64,000 nucleotides of DNA from Streptomyces sp. MUM 178J (lineage in GTDB: Bacteria; Actinomycetota; Actinomycetes; Streptomycetales; Streptomycetaceae), in NCBI RefSeq assembly GCF_022414575.1, contig NZ_JADWYQ010000024.1:42350-106349 (forward strand). The letters are read 5' to 3'. Positions 53,032 through 62,652 of this stretch are shown piece by piece (the stretch's first letter is position 1; every line of letters starts with the position of its first letter). Below the pieces are notes generated by a model. It searched no databases and had not been told where the DNA came from. It saw only the letters and a program-made list of their open reading frames with translations. The translations under genes and the position numbers were made by a program.

Positions 53032-54201
53032 GTGCAGGAAGTTGACCTCTGGAGGACCCTGCCGGCAGGCCAGCAACCCGACTGGCCGGATGAGAACGTT
53101 CTCGCCACCGTGCGCGAGAGGCTGGCCAGCGCGCCGCCTCTCGTCTACGGGGACGATGTGAGGGAGCTGCGTTTCCTGCTGGCCGCGGCGGCGGCGGGCG
53201 ACCTGCAGGTCATACAGACCGGGGACTGTGCGGAGGACCCGGCCGAATGCACCCCCGGCTATGTGGCGCGCAAGACGGCGCTGCTGGACGTGCTCGCCGG
53301 TGTGATGAAGGCACGTTCGCTCAAGCCCGTGATCCGGGTGGGCAGGATCGCGGGCCAGTTCGGCAAGCCCCGCTCCAAGCCGACCGAGATCGTGGGCGGC
53401 GTCGAACTCCCCTCGTACCGGGGCCATATGGTCAACAGTCCGACGCCGGACCCGGTGCTGCGCCGTCCCGACGCCGAGCGGCTGTGGGCCGGCTACCGGG
53501 CGGCGGCGGTGGTCATGGAGTTGCTCGGCCGGCACGGCGGACGCCGGCCCTTCCCGGCCGAGGCCCCCGTGTGGACCAGCCATGAGGCGCTGCTGCTGGA
53601 CTACGAGGGCCCGATGCTGCGGACCGAGCCGGACGGCGCCCAGCTGCTGACGTCGACCCACTGGCCGTGGATCGGCGAGCGGACCCGTGAGCTGGACGGC
53701 GCCCATGTCGCGCTGCTGGCGTCGGTGTGCAACCCGGTGGCGTGCAAGGTCGGTCCGAGCATCACCGTGTCCGAGCTTGTCGCCCTGTGCGAGCGCCTCG
53801 ACCCCGAGAGGGATCCGGGACGACTCACCCTCATCGCCCGGCAGGGCGCCGGGACCGCGGCCGAGCGGCTGCCGAAACTGGTGCGGGCCGTACGGGAAGC
53901 CGGGCACCCGGTGCTGTGGCTGTGCGACCCGATGCACGGCAACACGGTCAGCGCCCCCGACGGGGTCAAGACCCGCTATATCGCCACCGTCGTCCGCGAA
54001 GTCGAGGAATTCCAGACCGCCGTCATCGAAAACGGCGGCACAGCGGCGGGTCTGCACCTGGAAACCACCCCGGACGACGTCCGCGAATGCGTTCTGGACC
54101 CCTGCCACATCGACGAACTGGGCGAGAAATACACCACTTTCTGCGACCCCAGGCTCAATCCCTGGCAGGCATACGGCGTCGCCGCCGCGTGGCGTGGCTG
54201 A
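53032..54201 (+). CDS. 3-deoxy-D-arabino-heptulosonate 7-phosphate synthase, class II (PhzC-type)
   Basis: First shikimate step: erythrose 4-phosphate + PEP to DAHP. 389 aa, the short class II form as in PhzC, without the regulatory N-terminal extension of the mycobacterial enzyme, so it is likely feedback-insensitive (inference). Metal Cys in QTGDCAED, GRIAGQFGKPRS, RQGAGTAAERLP, CDPMHGNTVS (metal His) and CDPRLNPWQ are visible. GTG 53032 follows GGGAGG. The next gene starts 36 bp downstream. Confidence 0.95.
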   Translation: MQEVDLWRTLPAGQQPDWPDENVLATVRERLASAPPLVYGDDVRELRFLLAAAAAGDLQVIQTGDCAEDPAECTPGYVARKTALLDVLAGVMKARSLKPVIRVGRIAGQFGKPRSKPTEIVGGVELPSYRGHMVNSPTPDPVLRRPDAERLWAGYRAAAVVMELLGRHGGRRPFPAEAPVWTSHEALLLDYEGPMLRTEPDGAQLLTSTHWPWIGERTRELDGAHVALLASVCNPVACKVGPSITVSELVALCERLDPERDPGRLTLIARQGAGTAAERLPKLVRAVREAGHPVLWLCDPMHGNTVSAPDGVKTRYIATVVREVEEFQTAVIENGGTAAGLHLETTPDDVRECVLDPCHIDELGEKYTTFCDPRLNPWQAYGVAAAWRG

Positions 54202-54237
54202 AGCCGTCGGAGCGAGGGGACAAGGAGGCACAGCAGT

Positions 54238-55014
54238 ATGGAAATGGAAGGCAAGACCGCACTGGTCACCGGAGCCGCCGGCGGCATAGGCGAGGCGATC
54301 GTCAACGCCCTGGCCGAACGCGGCGCGCGGGTGGCCGCCGTCGACCGGGACGCCGACCGGCTCCGCGAACGCGTCAAGTACGCCGTGGAGCAGGGCTACC
54401 CGGTCCAGTCGTTCCCCGCCGACATCACCTCAAGCACGGAGGTCGAGTCGCTGGTCGACGACGCCGAGGCCCTCATGGGCCCCATCGACTACCTCGTCAA
54501 CGCCGCCGGGGTGCTGCGGCTGGCCGAAGCCCGGAAGCTCACGGACGAGGAGTGGGCCACCACCTTCGCCGTCAACACCACCGGCGTCTTCTTCGTGTCC
54601 CGGGCCGTCGTCAACCGCATGGTGACGCGGCGGAGCGGGGCGATCGTCACCGTCGCCTCGAACGCAGCCGGCACCGCGCGCGTCGAGATGTCCGCGTACG
54701 CGGCCTCGAAGGCGGCGGCGACCATGTTCACCAAGTGCCTGGGCCTCGAGGTGGCCGAGTACGGCATCCGCGCCAACATCGTCGCCCCCGGCTCCACGTA
54801 CACCCCGATGCTCACCTCCATGTGGAAGGACGACAGCGGCGCCCAGGCCTCGCTCGACGGGGTGCCGGAGGCGTACCGCGTGGGCATCCCGCTGCGGAAG
54901 CTCGCCCAGCCCGGGGACGTCGCCGACGCGGTGGTGTTCCTGCTGTCGGACAAGGCCGCGCACATCACGATGCACGACCTGACGGTGGACGGAGGTGCGG
55001 CGCTCGGTGTCTAG
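54238..55014 (+). CDS. 2,3-dihydro-2,3-dihydroxybenzoate / 2,3-dihydro-3-hydroxyanthranilate dehydrogenase
   Basis: 258-aa EntA/DhbA-type SDR that aromatises a dihydrodiol. Cofactor loop TGAAGGIGE, Asp36 region [10 protein letters not shown] (NAD preference), catalytic Ser141, Tyr154 and Lys158 (YAASK). PhzD/PhzE-like partners follow, so the substrate here is probably 2,3-dihydro-3-hydroxyanthranilate, giving 3-hydroxyanthranilate, rather than the dihydroxybenzoate of siderophore pathways. ATG 54238 has AAGGAGG. The stop overlaps the isochorismatase start by 8 bases. Confidence 0.9.
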   Translation: MEMEGKTALVTGAAGGIGEAIVNALAERGARVAAVDRDADRLRERVKYAVEQGYPVQSFPADITSSTEVESLVDDAEALMGPIDYLVNAAGVLRLAEARKLTDEEWATTFAVNTTGVFFVSRAVVNRMVTRRSGAIVTVASNAAGTARVEMSAYAASKAAATMFTKCLGLEVAEYGIRANIVAPGSTYTPMLTSMWKDDSGAQASLDGVPEAYRVGIPLRKLAQPGDVADAVVFLLSDKAAHITMHDLTVDGGAALGV

Positions 55015-55777
55015 CACCCTTAAGCAGTCAGGTCGGCAACCGGGTCGGCAGTCAAGCGAGCAGTCAGGGGAGCAGTCGACCCGGCTGCCGAGCCCCGGAA
55101 TCCCCGCGATCAGCCCGTATCCGATGCCGAGCGCCGACGAGCTGCCGGCGAGCACGCCCGCGTGGACGCCGGACCCCGCCCGGACCGTGCTGCTCGTCCA
55201 CGACATGCAGCGCTACTTCCTGGCCCCCTTCCCCGCAGGGCAGCAGCCCGTCACCACGCTGGTGGACAACGCCGCGCGGATACGCGACTGCTGCGCCGCG
55301 CTCTCCGTCCCCGTCGCATACACGGCGCAGCCCGGCGGCATGGACGCGGAGCAGCGCGGTCTGCTGAGGGACTTCTGGGGTCCCGGCATGACCCCGAGCG
55401 CCGAACACCGGCAGGTCGTGGCTCCGCTGGCCCCCGCCCCAGGCGACTGGGTGTTCACCAAGTGGCGCTACAGCGCCTTCCACCGCACCGAGCTGCTCGC
55501 CCATATGCGGGCCGCCGGGCGCGATCAGCTCGTCCTCTGCGGGGTGTACGCGCACGTCGGCGTGCTGATGACGGCCGTCGAGGCGTTCAGCCACGACATC
55601 CAGCCGTTCCTGGTCGCCGACGCCGTCGCCGACTTCAGCCGGGAGGAGCACCACATGGCGCTGCAGTACGCGGCCACCCGCTGCGCCGCCCTGACCACGG
55701 CGGAGGAACTGGTCACCGCCCTGATGGCCGGCCCGCCGTCGCCGGTGGGCGCCGGCTCCCGCAAGGAGGAGTCATGA
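55007..55777 (+). CDS. isochorismatase, PhzD-type (2-amino-2-deoxyisochorismate hydrolase)
   Basis: 256 aa. Hydrolyses the enolpyruvyl ether of ADIC to pyruvate + 2,3-dihydro-3-hydroxyanthranilate. Core is strongly PhzD-like: [19 protein letters not shown], catalytic Asp66 in VHDMQRYF, Lys153 in FTKWRYSAF and [18 protein letters not shown]. Compared with PhzD (about 207 aa), the N-terminus carries an extra 28-residue Gln/Ser/Arg-rich repeat, and the C-terminus about 15 residues. GTG 55007 overlaps the upstream gene; GTG 54995 is also possible. The stop overlaps the next start by ATGA. Confidence 0.93.
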   Translation: MSSTLKQSGRQPGRQSSEQSGEQSTRLPSPGIPAISPYPMPSADELPASTPAWTPDPARTVLLVHDMQRYFLAPFPAGQQPVTTLVDNAARIRDCCAALSVPVAYTAQPGGMDAEQRGLLRDFWGPGMTPSAEHRQVVAPLAPAPGDWVFTKWRYSAFHRTELLAHMRAAGRDQLVLCGVYAHVGVLMTAVEAFSHDIQPFLVADAVADFSREEHHMALQYAATRCAALTTAEELVTALMAGPPSPVGAGSRKEES

Positions 55778-57747
55778 CAGAAGACCGCGACCTGCTGGGG
55801 CGGGTGCTCACCGCCGATCCGCCGCCGTTCGCGCTGGTGTACCGCCCCGAGACCACCGGGCCCGGCCGGGTCGATCTGCTGCTCGGCCCGGTCGGCGAGG
55901 TCGACGGCCTCGCCGCACTCCCCCTCCCCGGCCGGGAGGAGCGACGGGAGGTACGGGGCGCGGGACGCGACGCGCAGGACGACGGCGGCGCCCGCCAGGA
56001 CCTGCTCGCGCTCATCCCGTACCGGCAGATCGCCGAGCGCGGCTACGACGCCCCCGACGACGGTGAACCGCTGCTCGCCATGGCCGTCGAGGAGCAGACG
56101 ACGGTGGCGCTGTCGGAGGTGCTGCGCCGCATCCCCGACCTGCCGGTACCGCTCCGCGAGGGCGGCGGCTTCGACGTCGACGACACGGCCTACGCCCGGA
56201 CGGTCCGGGAGGTGATCGCCCAGGAGATCGGCACGGGCGAGGGCGCGAACTTTGTGATGAAGCGGTCGTACGTCGCGGAGATCGCCGACTACTCCGTCTG
56301 CGCCGCGCTGCGCTTCTTCCGGCTGCTGCTGGAGAAGGAGTCCGGCGCGTACTGGACGTTCATCGTGCACACCGGGGACCGCACCTTCGTCGGCGCCTCC
56401 CCCGAGCGGCACATCAGCGTCGCGGGCGGCCGGGCCGTGATGAACCCCATCAGCGGCACCTACCGCTATCCCGACTCCGGGCCCACCCTGTCCGGGGTCA
56501 TGGAGTTCCTCGCCGACCGCAAGGAGTCCGACGAGCTGTACATGGTCGTCGACGAAGAGCTGAAGATGATGGCGCGAGTGTGCGACACCGGCGGCCGCGT
56601 CGTCGGCCCGCACCTCAAGGAGATGGCGCGGCTCGCGCACACCGAGTACTTCATCGAGGGCCACACGACGCGCGATCCGCGCGACATCCTCCACGAGACG
56701 CTGTTCGCGCCGACCGTCACCGGCTCCCCGCTGGAGAGCGCCTGCCGGGTCATCAAGCGGTACGAGCCGGGGGGCCGCGGCTACTACAGCGGCGTCCTGG
56801 CCCTGATCGGCCGGGACGCCGACGACGGCGACACACTGGACTCGGCGATCCTGATCCGCACCGCCGACATCGACGCGGGCGGAACGATGCGGATCGGCGT
56901 CGGCGCGACCCTGGTGCGCCACTCCGATCCCCTCTCCGAGGTCGCCGAGACCCGCTCCAAGGCGGCCGGGCTGCTCGGCGTCCTCGGCGACACCGGGCCG
57001 CGCCGCCTCGGCGGCCACCCGGAGGTGCGGGCCGCGCTGGAGAGCCGCAACGACTCCATCGCGGGCTTCTGGCTGGACGACGTGGCCGGGCGGCTCCGCG
57101 AGATGCCAGGAGTGGCCGGGCGCAAGGTGCTGGTCGTTGACGCGGAGGACACCTTCACCGCGATGCTGGCCCACCAACTGCGCGCGATGGGCGCGCGGGT
57201 GACGGTGCGGCGGTTCGACGAGCCGTACGCCTTCGAACCGTACGAGCTGGTCGTCATGGGACCCGGTCCGGGCGATCCCCGGGAGTCCGGCCACCCCAAG
57301 ATCGCGCACCTGCGGACGGCGATCGACACCCTCCTGTCGTCGCGGCGGCCGTTCCTCGCGGTGTGCCTCAGCCACCAGGTGCTCAGCGCCCGCCTCGGTC
57401 TGGAGGTCCACCGCAGGGCCCACCCCAACCAGGGGGTGCAGCGGGAGATCGACCTGTTCGGGCGGACGGTGCGCGTCGGCTTCTACAACACGTTCGCCGC
57501 GCGCGCCGGCGACGACAAGGCGGAGACGGACGTCGGCGTGGTCGAGGTCAGCCGGGACCGGGCGACCGGCGAGGTGTACGCGCTGCGCGGGCCGGGCTTC
57601 CGCTCCCTGCAGTTCCACCCCGAGTCGGTGCTCACCGAGGACGGCGTCCGCATCCTCGGCGAGGCGCTGACCGGGCTCCTGGAAGGACGGCCGGAAGGAC
57701 ATCCGGAAGAACTGGCGGAAGGACTGGCGGAAGGGCACCTCGTATGA
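55774..57747 (+). CDS. 2-amino-2-deoxyisochorismate synthase (PhzE-type)
   Basis: 657-aa fusion of a chorismate-binding half and a glutamine amidotransferase, making ADIC from chorismate + glutamine. The synthase half shows [28 protein letters not shown] (PISGT, not PIKGT as in ADC synthase) and the [20 protein letters not shown] signature. The amidotransferase half has [17 protein letters not shown] with the nucleophile Cys and [10 protein letters not shown]. No PabC-like lyase activity is expected in this type. A short Arg/Gly/Asp insert lies at about residues 55-70 and an [18 protein letters not shown] repeat at the tail. ATGA overlaps at both ends. Confidence 0.94.
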   Translation: MTEDRDLLGRVLTADPPPFALVYRPETTGPGRVDLLLGPVGEVDGLAALPLPGREERREVRGAGRDAQDDGGARQDLLALIPYRQIAERGYDAPDDGEPLLAMAVEEQTTVALSEVLRRIPDLPVPLREGGGFDVDDTAYARTVREVIAQEIGTGEGANFVMKRSYVAEIADYSVCAALRFFRLLLEKESGAYWTFIVHTGDRTFVGASPERHISVAGGRAVMNPISGTYRYPDSGPTLSGVMEFLADRKESDELYMVVDEELKMMARVCDTGGRVVGPHLKEMARLAHTEYFIEGHTTRDPRDILHETLFAPTVTGSPLESACRVIKRYEPGGRGYYSGVLALIGRDADDGDTLDSAILIRTADIDAGGTMRIGVGATLVRHSDPLSEVAETRSKAAGLLGVLGDTGPRRLGGHPEVRAALESRNDSIAGFWLDDVAGRLREMPGVAGRKVLVVDAEDTFTAMLAHQLRAMGARVTVRRFDEPYAFEPYELVVMGPGPGDPRESGHPKIAHLRTAIDTLLSSRRPFLAVCLSHQVLSARLGLEVHRRAHPNQGVQREIDLFGRTVRVGFYNTFAARAGDDKAETDVGVVEVSRDRATGEVYALRGPGFRSLQFHPESVLTEDGVRILGEALTGLLEGRPEGHPEELAEGLAEGHLV

Positions 57748-58085
57748 AGGCCGCCGTCGTGTGGTGGGACCTGAAGGACACCGGGCACAGCGCCGAGTCG
57801 CTGCGGGACTTCCTGCGGGACGAGGCGATCGACCGGTTCGCCGGAATCGACGGGCTGCGGCTGAAGTTCTGGATCTCCGACCCGGAGACCGAGCGCTGGG
57901 GCGCGGTGCTGCTGTGGGAGTCGGCCGAGGCGGCGGCCGCGCCGCTGCCCGCACGGGCAGTCGAGATCATCGGGCGGCCGCCCGTCCACGCCACACTGTT
58001 CGACGTGGAGGCGGTGGTGGAGGGCCGGCACTCGGACCCCGACCTGTCGGCCCTGGGCCTGGCCAGATCGGCCGTGGTCCCATGA
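57744..58085 (+). CDS. small YdhR/ferredoxin-fold-like protein in the operon
   Basis: 113-aa soluble protein. A central stretch LRLKFWISDPETERWGAVLLWES and the terminal FDVEAVVEG strand fit the dimeric alpha-beta barrel of YdhR/antibiotic-monooxygenase-like proteins. Function unknown; it could be an accessory oxygenase, cyclase or binding protein. ATGA overlaps join it to the PhzE-like gene before and the shikimate kinase after, so it is expressed in step with them and probably participates in this pathway. Confidence 0.7.
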   Translation: MKAAVVWWDLKDTGHSAESLRDFLRDEAIDRFAGIDGLRLKFWISDPETERWGAVLLWESAEAAAAPLPARAVEIIGRPPVHATLFDVEAVVEGRHSDPDLSALGLARSAVVP

Positions 58086-58606
58086 CCGGCCCGCTGGCGG
58101 TCCTCATCGGGCTGCCGGGCAGCGGCAAGACCACCGTCGGCCGGCTGCTCGCGCGGCGGCTGGGGGCGGACTTCCGCGACACCGACGCCGATGTGGAGCG
58201 AGCCGCCGGGCTCTCGGTCCGGGAGATCCTCCTGGAGCGCGGTGAGGCCGCGTTCCGGGTGCTGGAGCGGGAGGCGGTGCAGCGGGCGCTCGCCGAACAC
58301 CCCGGCGTGCTCGCCGTCGGCGGCGGGGCGGTCCTGGACGACACCACCCAGCGGCGGCTGGCCGGCCATCGGGTCGTCCACCTCCGCGTCGGCGCGGCGA
58401 CCGCGGCGGCCCGGGTGGGCGGCGCCCGCACGCGGCCGCTGCTCGCCGACGACCCGGCGGGCGAACTCCGCGTCCTGGCCGCCGTCCGCCTCCCGATCTA
58501 CGACCGCCTGGCCGCCGCGTGCGTCTGGGCCGAAGGCCGCGGCCCGGAGCGCACGGCGGAGGAGATCGCGGCGCTGCTGCCGGTGGCCGTGGCGGGCGGG
58601 GGATAG
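58082..58606 (+). CDS. aroK: shikimate kinase
   Basis: 174 aa; phosphorylates shikimate at O3. Walker A LIGLPGSGKTTVGR (residues 8-21), DTDADVERAAG (shikimate-binding Asp), EREAVQRALAEH and VGGGAVLDD. The lid Arg region GGARTRPLLADD is intact. It starts ATG 58082 overlapping the preceding stop (ATGA). Likely a cluster-dedicated paralogue that adds to the housekeeping enzyme. Followed by a 538-bp repeat-rich spacer. Confidence 0.95.
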   Translation: MTGPLAVLIGLPGSGKTTVGRLLARRLGADFRDTDADVERAAGLSVREILLERGEAAFRVLEREAVQRALAEHPGVLAVGGGAVLDDTTQRRLAGHRVVHLRVGAATAAARVGGARTRPLLADDPAGELRVLAAVRLPIYDRLAAACVWAEGRGPERTAEEIAALLPVAVAGGG

Positions 58607-58860
58607 CCGGGGCTCCGCCCCAGACCCCGGTTTCCGGGGCTCCGCCCCCGGACCCCCGCGCCTCAAACTCCCCCAGGCGAGGCTGATTTTTCCAGCCCGT
58701 CCGGCGATTGAGGACCACGGACCCGCCGCTCCAGCCCCGCCTGGGGGCACCCCCGGACGAAGTCTGGGGGAGGTAGCTGGGGGAGTTTGAGGCGCAGGAC
58801 CCGCACACCCCAGCCCCGCCGGCGCTTGAGGCGCGGGATCTGGGGCGGCGCCCCGGCTAC
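58607..58860. repeat. Streptomyces-type intergenic repeat array with 19-bp inverted arms
   Basis: gcgcctcaaactcccccag (58658-58676) and its exact complement (58777-58795) flank about 100 bp containing cccgtccggcgattgagg and gtctgggggag elements of a dispersed family familiar in Streptomyces intergenic regions. Additional ggggctccgcccc units lie at 58607-58650. No gene is seen in 58607-59144. Confidence 0.85.
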
Positions 58861-59144
58861 ACAGCAACCGCACCGGCGACTGTCGGCCACCTGACGAAGT
58901 GCCAATGAGCCACTCCGCACAACCGCCCCCGCACCCCCAGGGTGTTCACAGGCGGCCGCACGGACCCCACCCCGCGCCGCCCGGCACAGGACGGCCGCGG
59001 GCCGTCGGGCGCCCCCCCTTCCGCCCGACGGCCCCGGCACATCCCCCTCCCCCCACCCCTGCCCCCGGCGCGACGACATCCCTTCCGGATCCCTCCGGGT
59101 CCACTCCGGTGGATCCCCTCTGGCGAAGGAGCCCTGAGCAGACG

Positions 59145-61334
59145 GTGAGTACCTCATTGGAGACCCCGCTGGAGACCCCGCCCCGCGGCCGCTTCGAGTG
59201 GAGCGAGCTGGACCGGCGCGCCGTGGACGTCGCACGTGCGCTGGCCGTGGATGCCGTGGAGACGGCCGGACACGGCCACCCGGGCACCGCGATGAGCCTG
59301 GCCCCGGCCGCGTATCTGCTGTTCCAGCGGCTGCTGCGGCATGACCCGGCCGACCCCGCGTGGGCGGGCCGGGACCGCTTCGTGCTGTCGTGCGGCCACT
59401 CCAGCCTGACCCTCTACACCCAGCTGTACCTCTCCGGGTACGGCCTGGAGCTCGACGACCTCAAGGCGCTGCGCACCGCGGGGAGTCTGACGCCCGCGCA
59501 CCCCGAGTACGGACACACCCCGGGCGTCGAGACCACCACCGGACCGCTCGGCCAGGGCTTCGGCAACGCGGTCGGCATGGCGATGGCGGCCCGCCGGGAG
59601 CGCGGCCTGTTCGACCCGGACGCGGCGCCCGGCGCGAGCCCCTTCGACCACACGGTGTGGGTGTTCGCCTCGGACGGCGACCTGGAGGAGGGCATCAGCC
59701 ATGAGGCGGGCTCCCTCGCCGGGCACCAGCGGCTCGGCAATCTGGTCGTGCTCTACGACGACAACCACATCTCCATCGAGGACGACACGCAGATCGCCCA
59801 GTCCGAGGACGTGCTCGCGCGGTTCGCCGCGTACGGCTGGCACGTCCAGCAGGTCGACTGGACCGGGAACGGGGCGTACGAGGAGGACGTGCCCGCCCTG
59901 TACGGGGCCCTCGCCGCCGCCCGTGCGGAGACCGGCCGGCCCTCGCTGGTCGCCCTGCGCACCGTCATCGGCTGGCCGTCGCCCGGCAAGCAGAACACCG
60001 GAAAGATCCATGGCGCGGCGCTCGGCGCGGCCGAAGCCGCGGCGACCAAGGCGGCGATGGGGCTGGACCCCGAGGTCGCCTTCCAGATGCCGGCCGACGT
60101 CCTCGCCCACGCACGCCAGGTGACCGAGCGGGCCCGCGACGACCGTGCCGTGTGGGAGAAGCGGTACCGGGACTGGCGTGCCGCCTGCCCGGAGCGGGCC
60201 GCGGAGTTCGACCGCATCTCCGCCCGCGAACTGCCCGAGGGCTGGGCGGCGGCGCTCCCCGTCTTCGAGCCGGGCACTGAAGTGGCGACCCGCAAGGCGT
60301 CCGGGGAGGTCCTCGGCGCACTCGCCTCCGTACTGCCCGAACTGTGGGGCGGCTCCGCCGATCTGGCCGAGTCGAACAACACCACCATGAAGGGCGAGCC
60401 GTCCTTTGTCCCGGAGGAGCGGGCGACCGCCGCCTTCCCCGGCCACCCCTACGGCCGCACGCTGCACTTCGGCATCCGCGAGCACGCCATGGGCGCGATC
60501 CTCAACGGCATCGCCCTGCACGGCGGCACCCGCCCCTACGGCGGCACGTTCCTCGTCTTCTCCGACTACATGCGCCCGGCGGTGCGGCTCGCCGCCATGA
60601 TGCGACTGCCCGTCACCTACGTGTGGACGCACGACTCGATCGGCCTCGGCGAGGACGGCCCGACCCACCAGCCCGTCGAGCATCTGTGGTCGCTGCGCTC
60701 CATCCCCGGTCTGGACGTCGTGCGCCCCGCCGACGCCAATGAGACGGCGGTCGCCTGGCGCACCGTGCTGGAGCACGCCGACCGCCCCGCCGGCCTGTGC
60801 CTGAGCCGGCAGAGCCTGCCGGTGCTGGACCGGTCCCCCGACTCGGGCGTGGAGTCCGCGGAGGGCACGGCGCGCGGCGGCTACATCCTGGCCGAGGCGT
60901 CCGGCGGCATCCCGGAGGCGATCCTGATCGCCACCGGCAGCGAGGTGCACATCGCGCTGGACGCCCGGCGCATCCTCCAGCGCGACGGCGTCCCCACCCG
61001 GGTGGTGTCGATGCCGTGCCTGGAGTGGTTCGACGAGCAAGGCCAGGAGTACCGGGACCGGGTGCTGCCGCCCGCGCTGCGCGCCCGCGTCTCCGTCGAG
61101 GCGGGCTCCGTGATCGGCTGGCACGCGCTGGTCGGCGACGCGGGGCACACGGTCGGCCTGGACCGGTTCGGCGCATCGGCCTCGTACCGGCAGCTGTACG
61201 AGCAGTACGGCTTCACGGCGGAGCGGGTCGCCGCGGCCGCCCGCGCGAGCGTGACACGGCAGCGGGACGCCCGCCGGCGCGACGCCGACCGGGACGGACG
61301 GCTGGCGAACCCGCTGCGCCGGGGGCTGGCATGA
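59145..61334 (+). CDS. tkt: transketolase
   Basis: 729-aa ThDP enzyme that makes erythrose 4-phosphate from hexose/triose phosphates and so feeds DAHP synthase. Full length: GHGHPGTAMSLAP, ThDP-binding SDGDLEEGISHEAGSLAG to LYDDNHISIEDDTQ, His-rich TRPYGGTFLVFSDYMRPAVR, and C-domain GWHALVGDAGHTVGLDRFGAS. GTG 59145 is chosen because the upstream reading is Pro-rich noise; AAGGAG is 13 bases upstream. Stop overlaps aroA by ATGA, so both are cotranslated. Confidence 0.95.
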   Translation: MSTSLETPLETPPRGRFEWSELDRRAVDVARALAVDAVETAGHGHPGTAMSLAPAAYLLFQRLLRHDPADPAWAGRDRFVLSCGHSSLTLYTQLYLSGYGLELDDLKALRTAGSLTPAHPEYGHTPGVETTTGPLGQGFGNAVGMAMAARRERGLFDPDAAPGASPFDHTVWVFASDGDLEEGISHEAGSLAGHQRLGNLVVLYDDNHISIEDDTQIAQSEDVLARFAAYGWHVQQVDWTGNGAYEEDVPALYGALAAARAETGRPSLVALRTVIGWPSPGKQNTGKIHGAALGAAEAAATKAAMGLDPEVAFQMPADVLAHARQVTERARDDRAVWEKRYRDWRAACPERAAEFDRISARELPEGWAAALPVFEPGTEVATRKASGEVLGALASVLPELWGGSADLAESNNTTMKGEPSFVPEERATAAFPGHPYGRTLHFGIREHAMGAILNGIALHGGTRPYGGTFLVFSDYMRPAVRLAAMMRLPVTYVWTHDSIGLGEDGPTHQPVEHLWSLRSIPGLDVVRPADANETAVAWRTVLEHADRPAGLCLSRQSLPVLDRSPDSGVESAEGTARGGYILAEASGGIPEAILIATGSEVHIALDARRILQRDGVPTRVVSMPCLEWFDEQGQEYRDRVLPPALRARVSVEAGSVIGWHALVGDAGHTVGLDRFGASASYRQLYEQYGFTAERVAAAARASVTRQRDARRRDADRDGRLANPLRRGLA

Positions 61335-62611
61335 CCACCGCCGCGGCGCCCGTCGTCGCCCGCGTACCCGGTTCGAAGAGCATCACCAACCGCGCGCTGC
61401 TGCTGGCCGCCGCCGCGTCCGGCGCCAGCCGGCTGTACGCGCCGCTCGTCAGCGAGGACACGATCGCCTTCCGCACGGCGCTGGCCGGCCTCGGCTACCG
61501 CATCGTCAGCGGCCCCGGCGACGCCTGGTGGGAGGTGACCGGCAAGGGCCACGGCCCGGTCGGCGGCGGCCGTGTGTGGTGCGCCGACGCGGGCACCGCC
61601 GCGCGCTTCCTGCCGCCGTTCGCGGCGACCGGCAGCGGGGACTTCCTCTTCGACGGCTCCGACCAGCTGCGGGCCCGCCCGCTCCAGCCGCTGGCCGACG
61701 CGCTGACGCGGCTCGGCGTGAGCGTGTGGACCGAACCGTGCGGCGGGCTGCCGCTGCGGGTGGCGGCCGCGGGGGCCTGGGGCGGCGAGCTGTTCGTGGA
61801 GGGCGGGCTCAGCAGCCAGTATCTGAGCGGTCTGCTGATGGCTGCCCCGCTGCTGCGGTCCCCGCTGACCGTGCGGTTCCGGGATCTCGTCAGCCGCCCG
61901 TACGTCGACATGACCGTCGCGCTGATGCGGGAGTTCGGGGCCAAGGTCGTCGAACGCCCCGACGGCCCCGTCGAGATCGCGGCCGACGGCTACTGCGCCA
62001 CCGGGCTGCGGGTGGAGCCGGACGCCTCCGCCGCCTCGTATCTCTTCGCCGCGGCGGCCGTCACCGGGCGGAGCGTCACCGTGCCGGGCCTGGGGACGGA
62101 CAGCATCCAGGGAGACCTGCGCTTCACCGATGTGCTGGCCCGGGCCGGCGCCCATGTCGAGGTGGGCGAGGAGGGCACGACCGTCACCGGCGCACCGGAC
62201 GGACGGCTGCGCGGCGGCTTCGAGGTCGACATGGGCGATATCTCCGACACCTTTATGACGTTCGCCGCGATCGCCCCGCTCGCCGACGCCCCCGTCACCG
62301 TCCACGGCATCGGACACGCCCGGCTGAAGGAGTCCGACCGGATCGCGGCGGTCGCGCAGAACCTCGCCGGCTGCGGGGTGCCCACCGAGGTCGGCCGGGA
62401 CTGGATCACCGTCCACCCCGCCGCGCGCCCGCACGGGGCGCGGATCGCCTGCCACCGGGACCACCGGATCGCGATGGCCTTCTCGGTGCTCGGGCTGCGG
62501 GTCCCCGGGATCACCCTCGACGACCCGCGCTGCGTGGCCAAGACGTTCCCCGGCTTCCGCGCGGAACTGGGCCGCCTCTTCCCCGATCAACCTGCTCCCA
62601 CCCGCGTTTGA
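61331..62611 (+). CDS. aroA: EPSP synthase (3-phosphoshikimate 1-carboxyvinyltransferase)
   Basis: 426 aa; transfers enolpyruvyl from PEP to shikimate 3-phosphate. PGSKSITNRALLLAAAASG at residues 14-32, DAGTAARFLPPF in place of the usual NAGTA, SSQYLSGLLMAAPLL, and DHRIAMAFSVLGLR at the C-terminus. The D for N change in the DAGTAAR motif may be of interest but is seen in other Streptomyces enzymes (from memory). ATG 61331 overlaps the transketolase stop. Confidence 0.95.
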   Translation: MTTAAAPVVARVPGSKSITNRALLLAAAASGASRLYAPLVSEDTIAFRTALAGLGYRIVSGPGDAWWEVTGKGHGPVGGGRVWCADAGTAARFLPPFAATGSGDFLFDGSDQLRARPLQPLADALTRLGVSVWTEPCGGLPLRVAAAGAWGGELFVEGGLSSQYLSGLLMAAPLLRSPLTVRFRDLVSRPYVDMTVALMREFGAKVVERPDGPVEIAADGYCATGLRVEPDASAASYLFAAAAVTGRSVTVPGLGTDSIQGDLRFTDVLARAGAHVEVGEEGTTVTGAPDGRLRGGFEVDMGDISDTFMTFAAIAPLADAPVTVHGIGHARLKESDRIAAVAQNLAGCGVPTEVGRDWITVHPAARPHGARIACHRDHRIAMAFSVLGLRVPGITLDDPRCVAKTFPGFRAELGRLFPDQPAPTRV

Positions 62612-62652
62612 GAACCGTTCAAGACCCGTTTGAGAAAGGACCCGAGACCACC

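Noticed and set aside
54238..57747. Catechol siderophore (2,3-dihydroxybenzoate) pathway
   Set aside because: The synthase is PhzE-like with a glutamine amidotransferase half and the isochorismatase is PhzD-like without a carrier-protein domain. No EntC/EntE-type genes are visible.
53032..57747. Phenazine biosynthesis cluster
   Set aside because: PhzC/D/E-like genes are present, but no PhzA/B, PhzF or PhzG is in the window, and an EntA-like dehydrogenase removes the PhzF substrate. Genes right of the window could reopen this.
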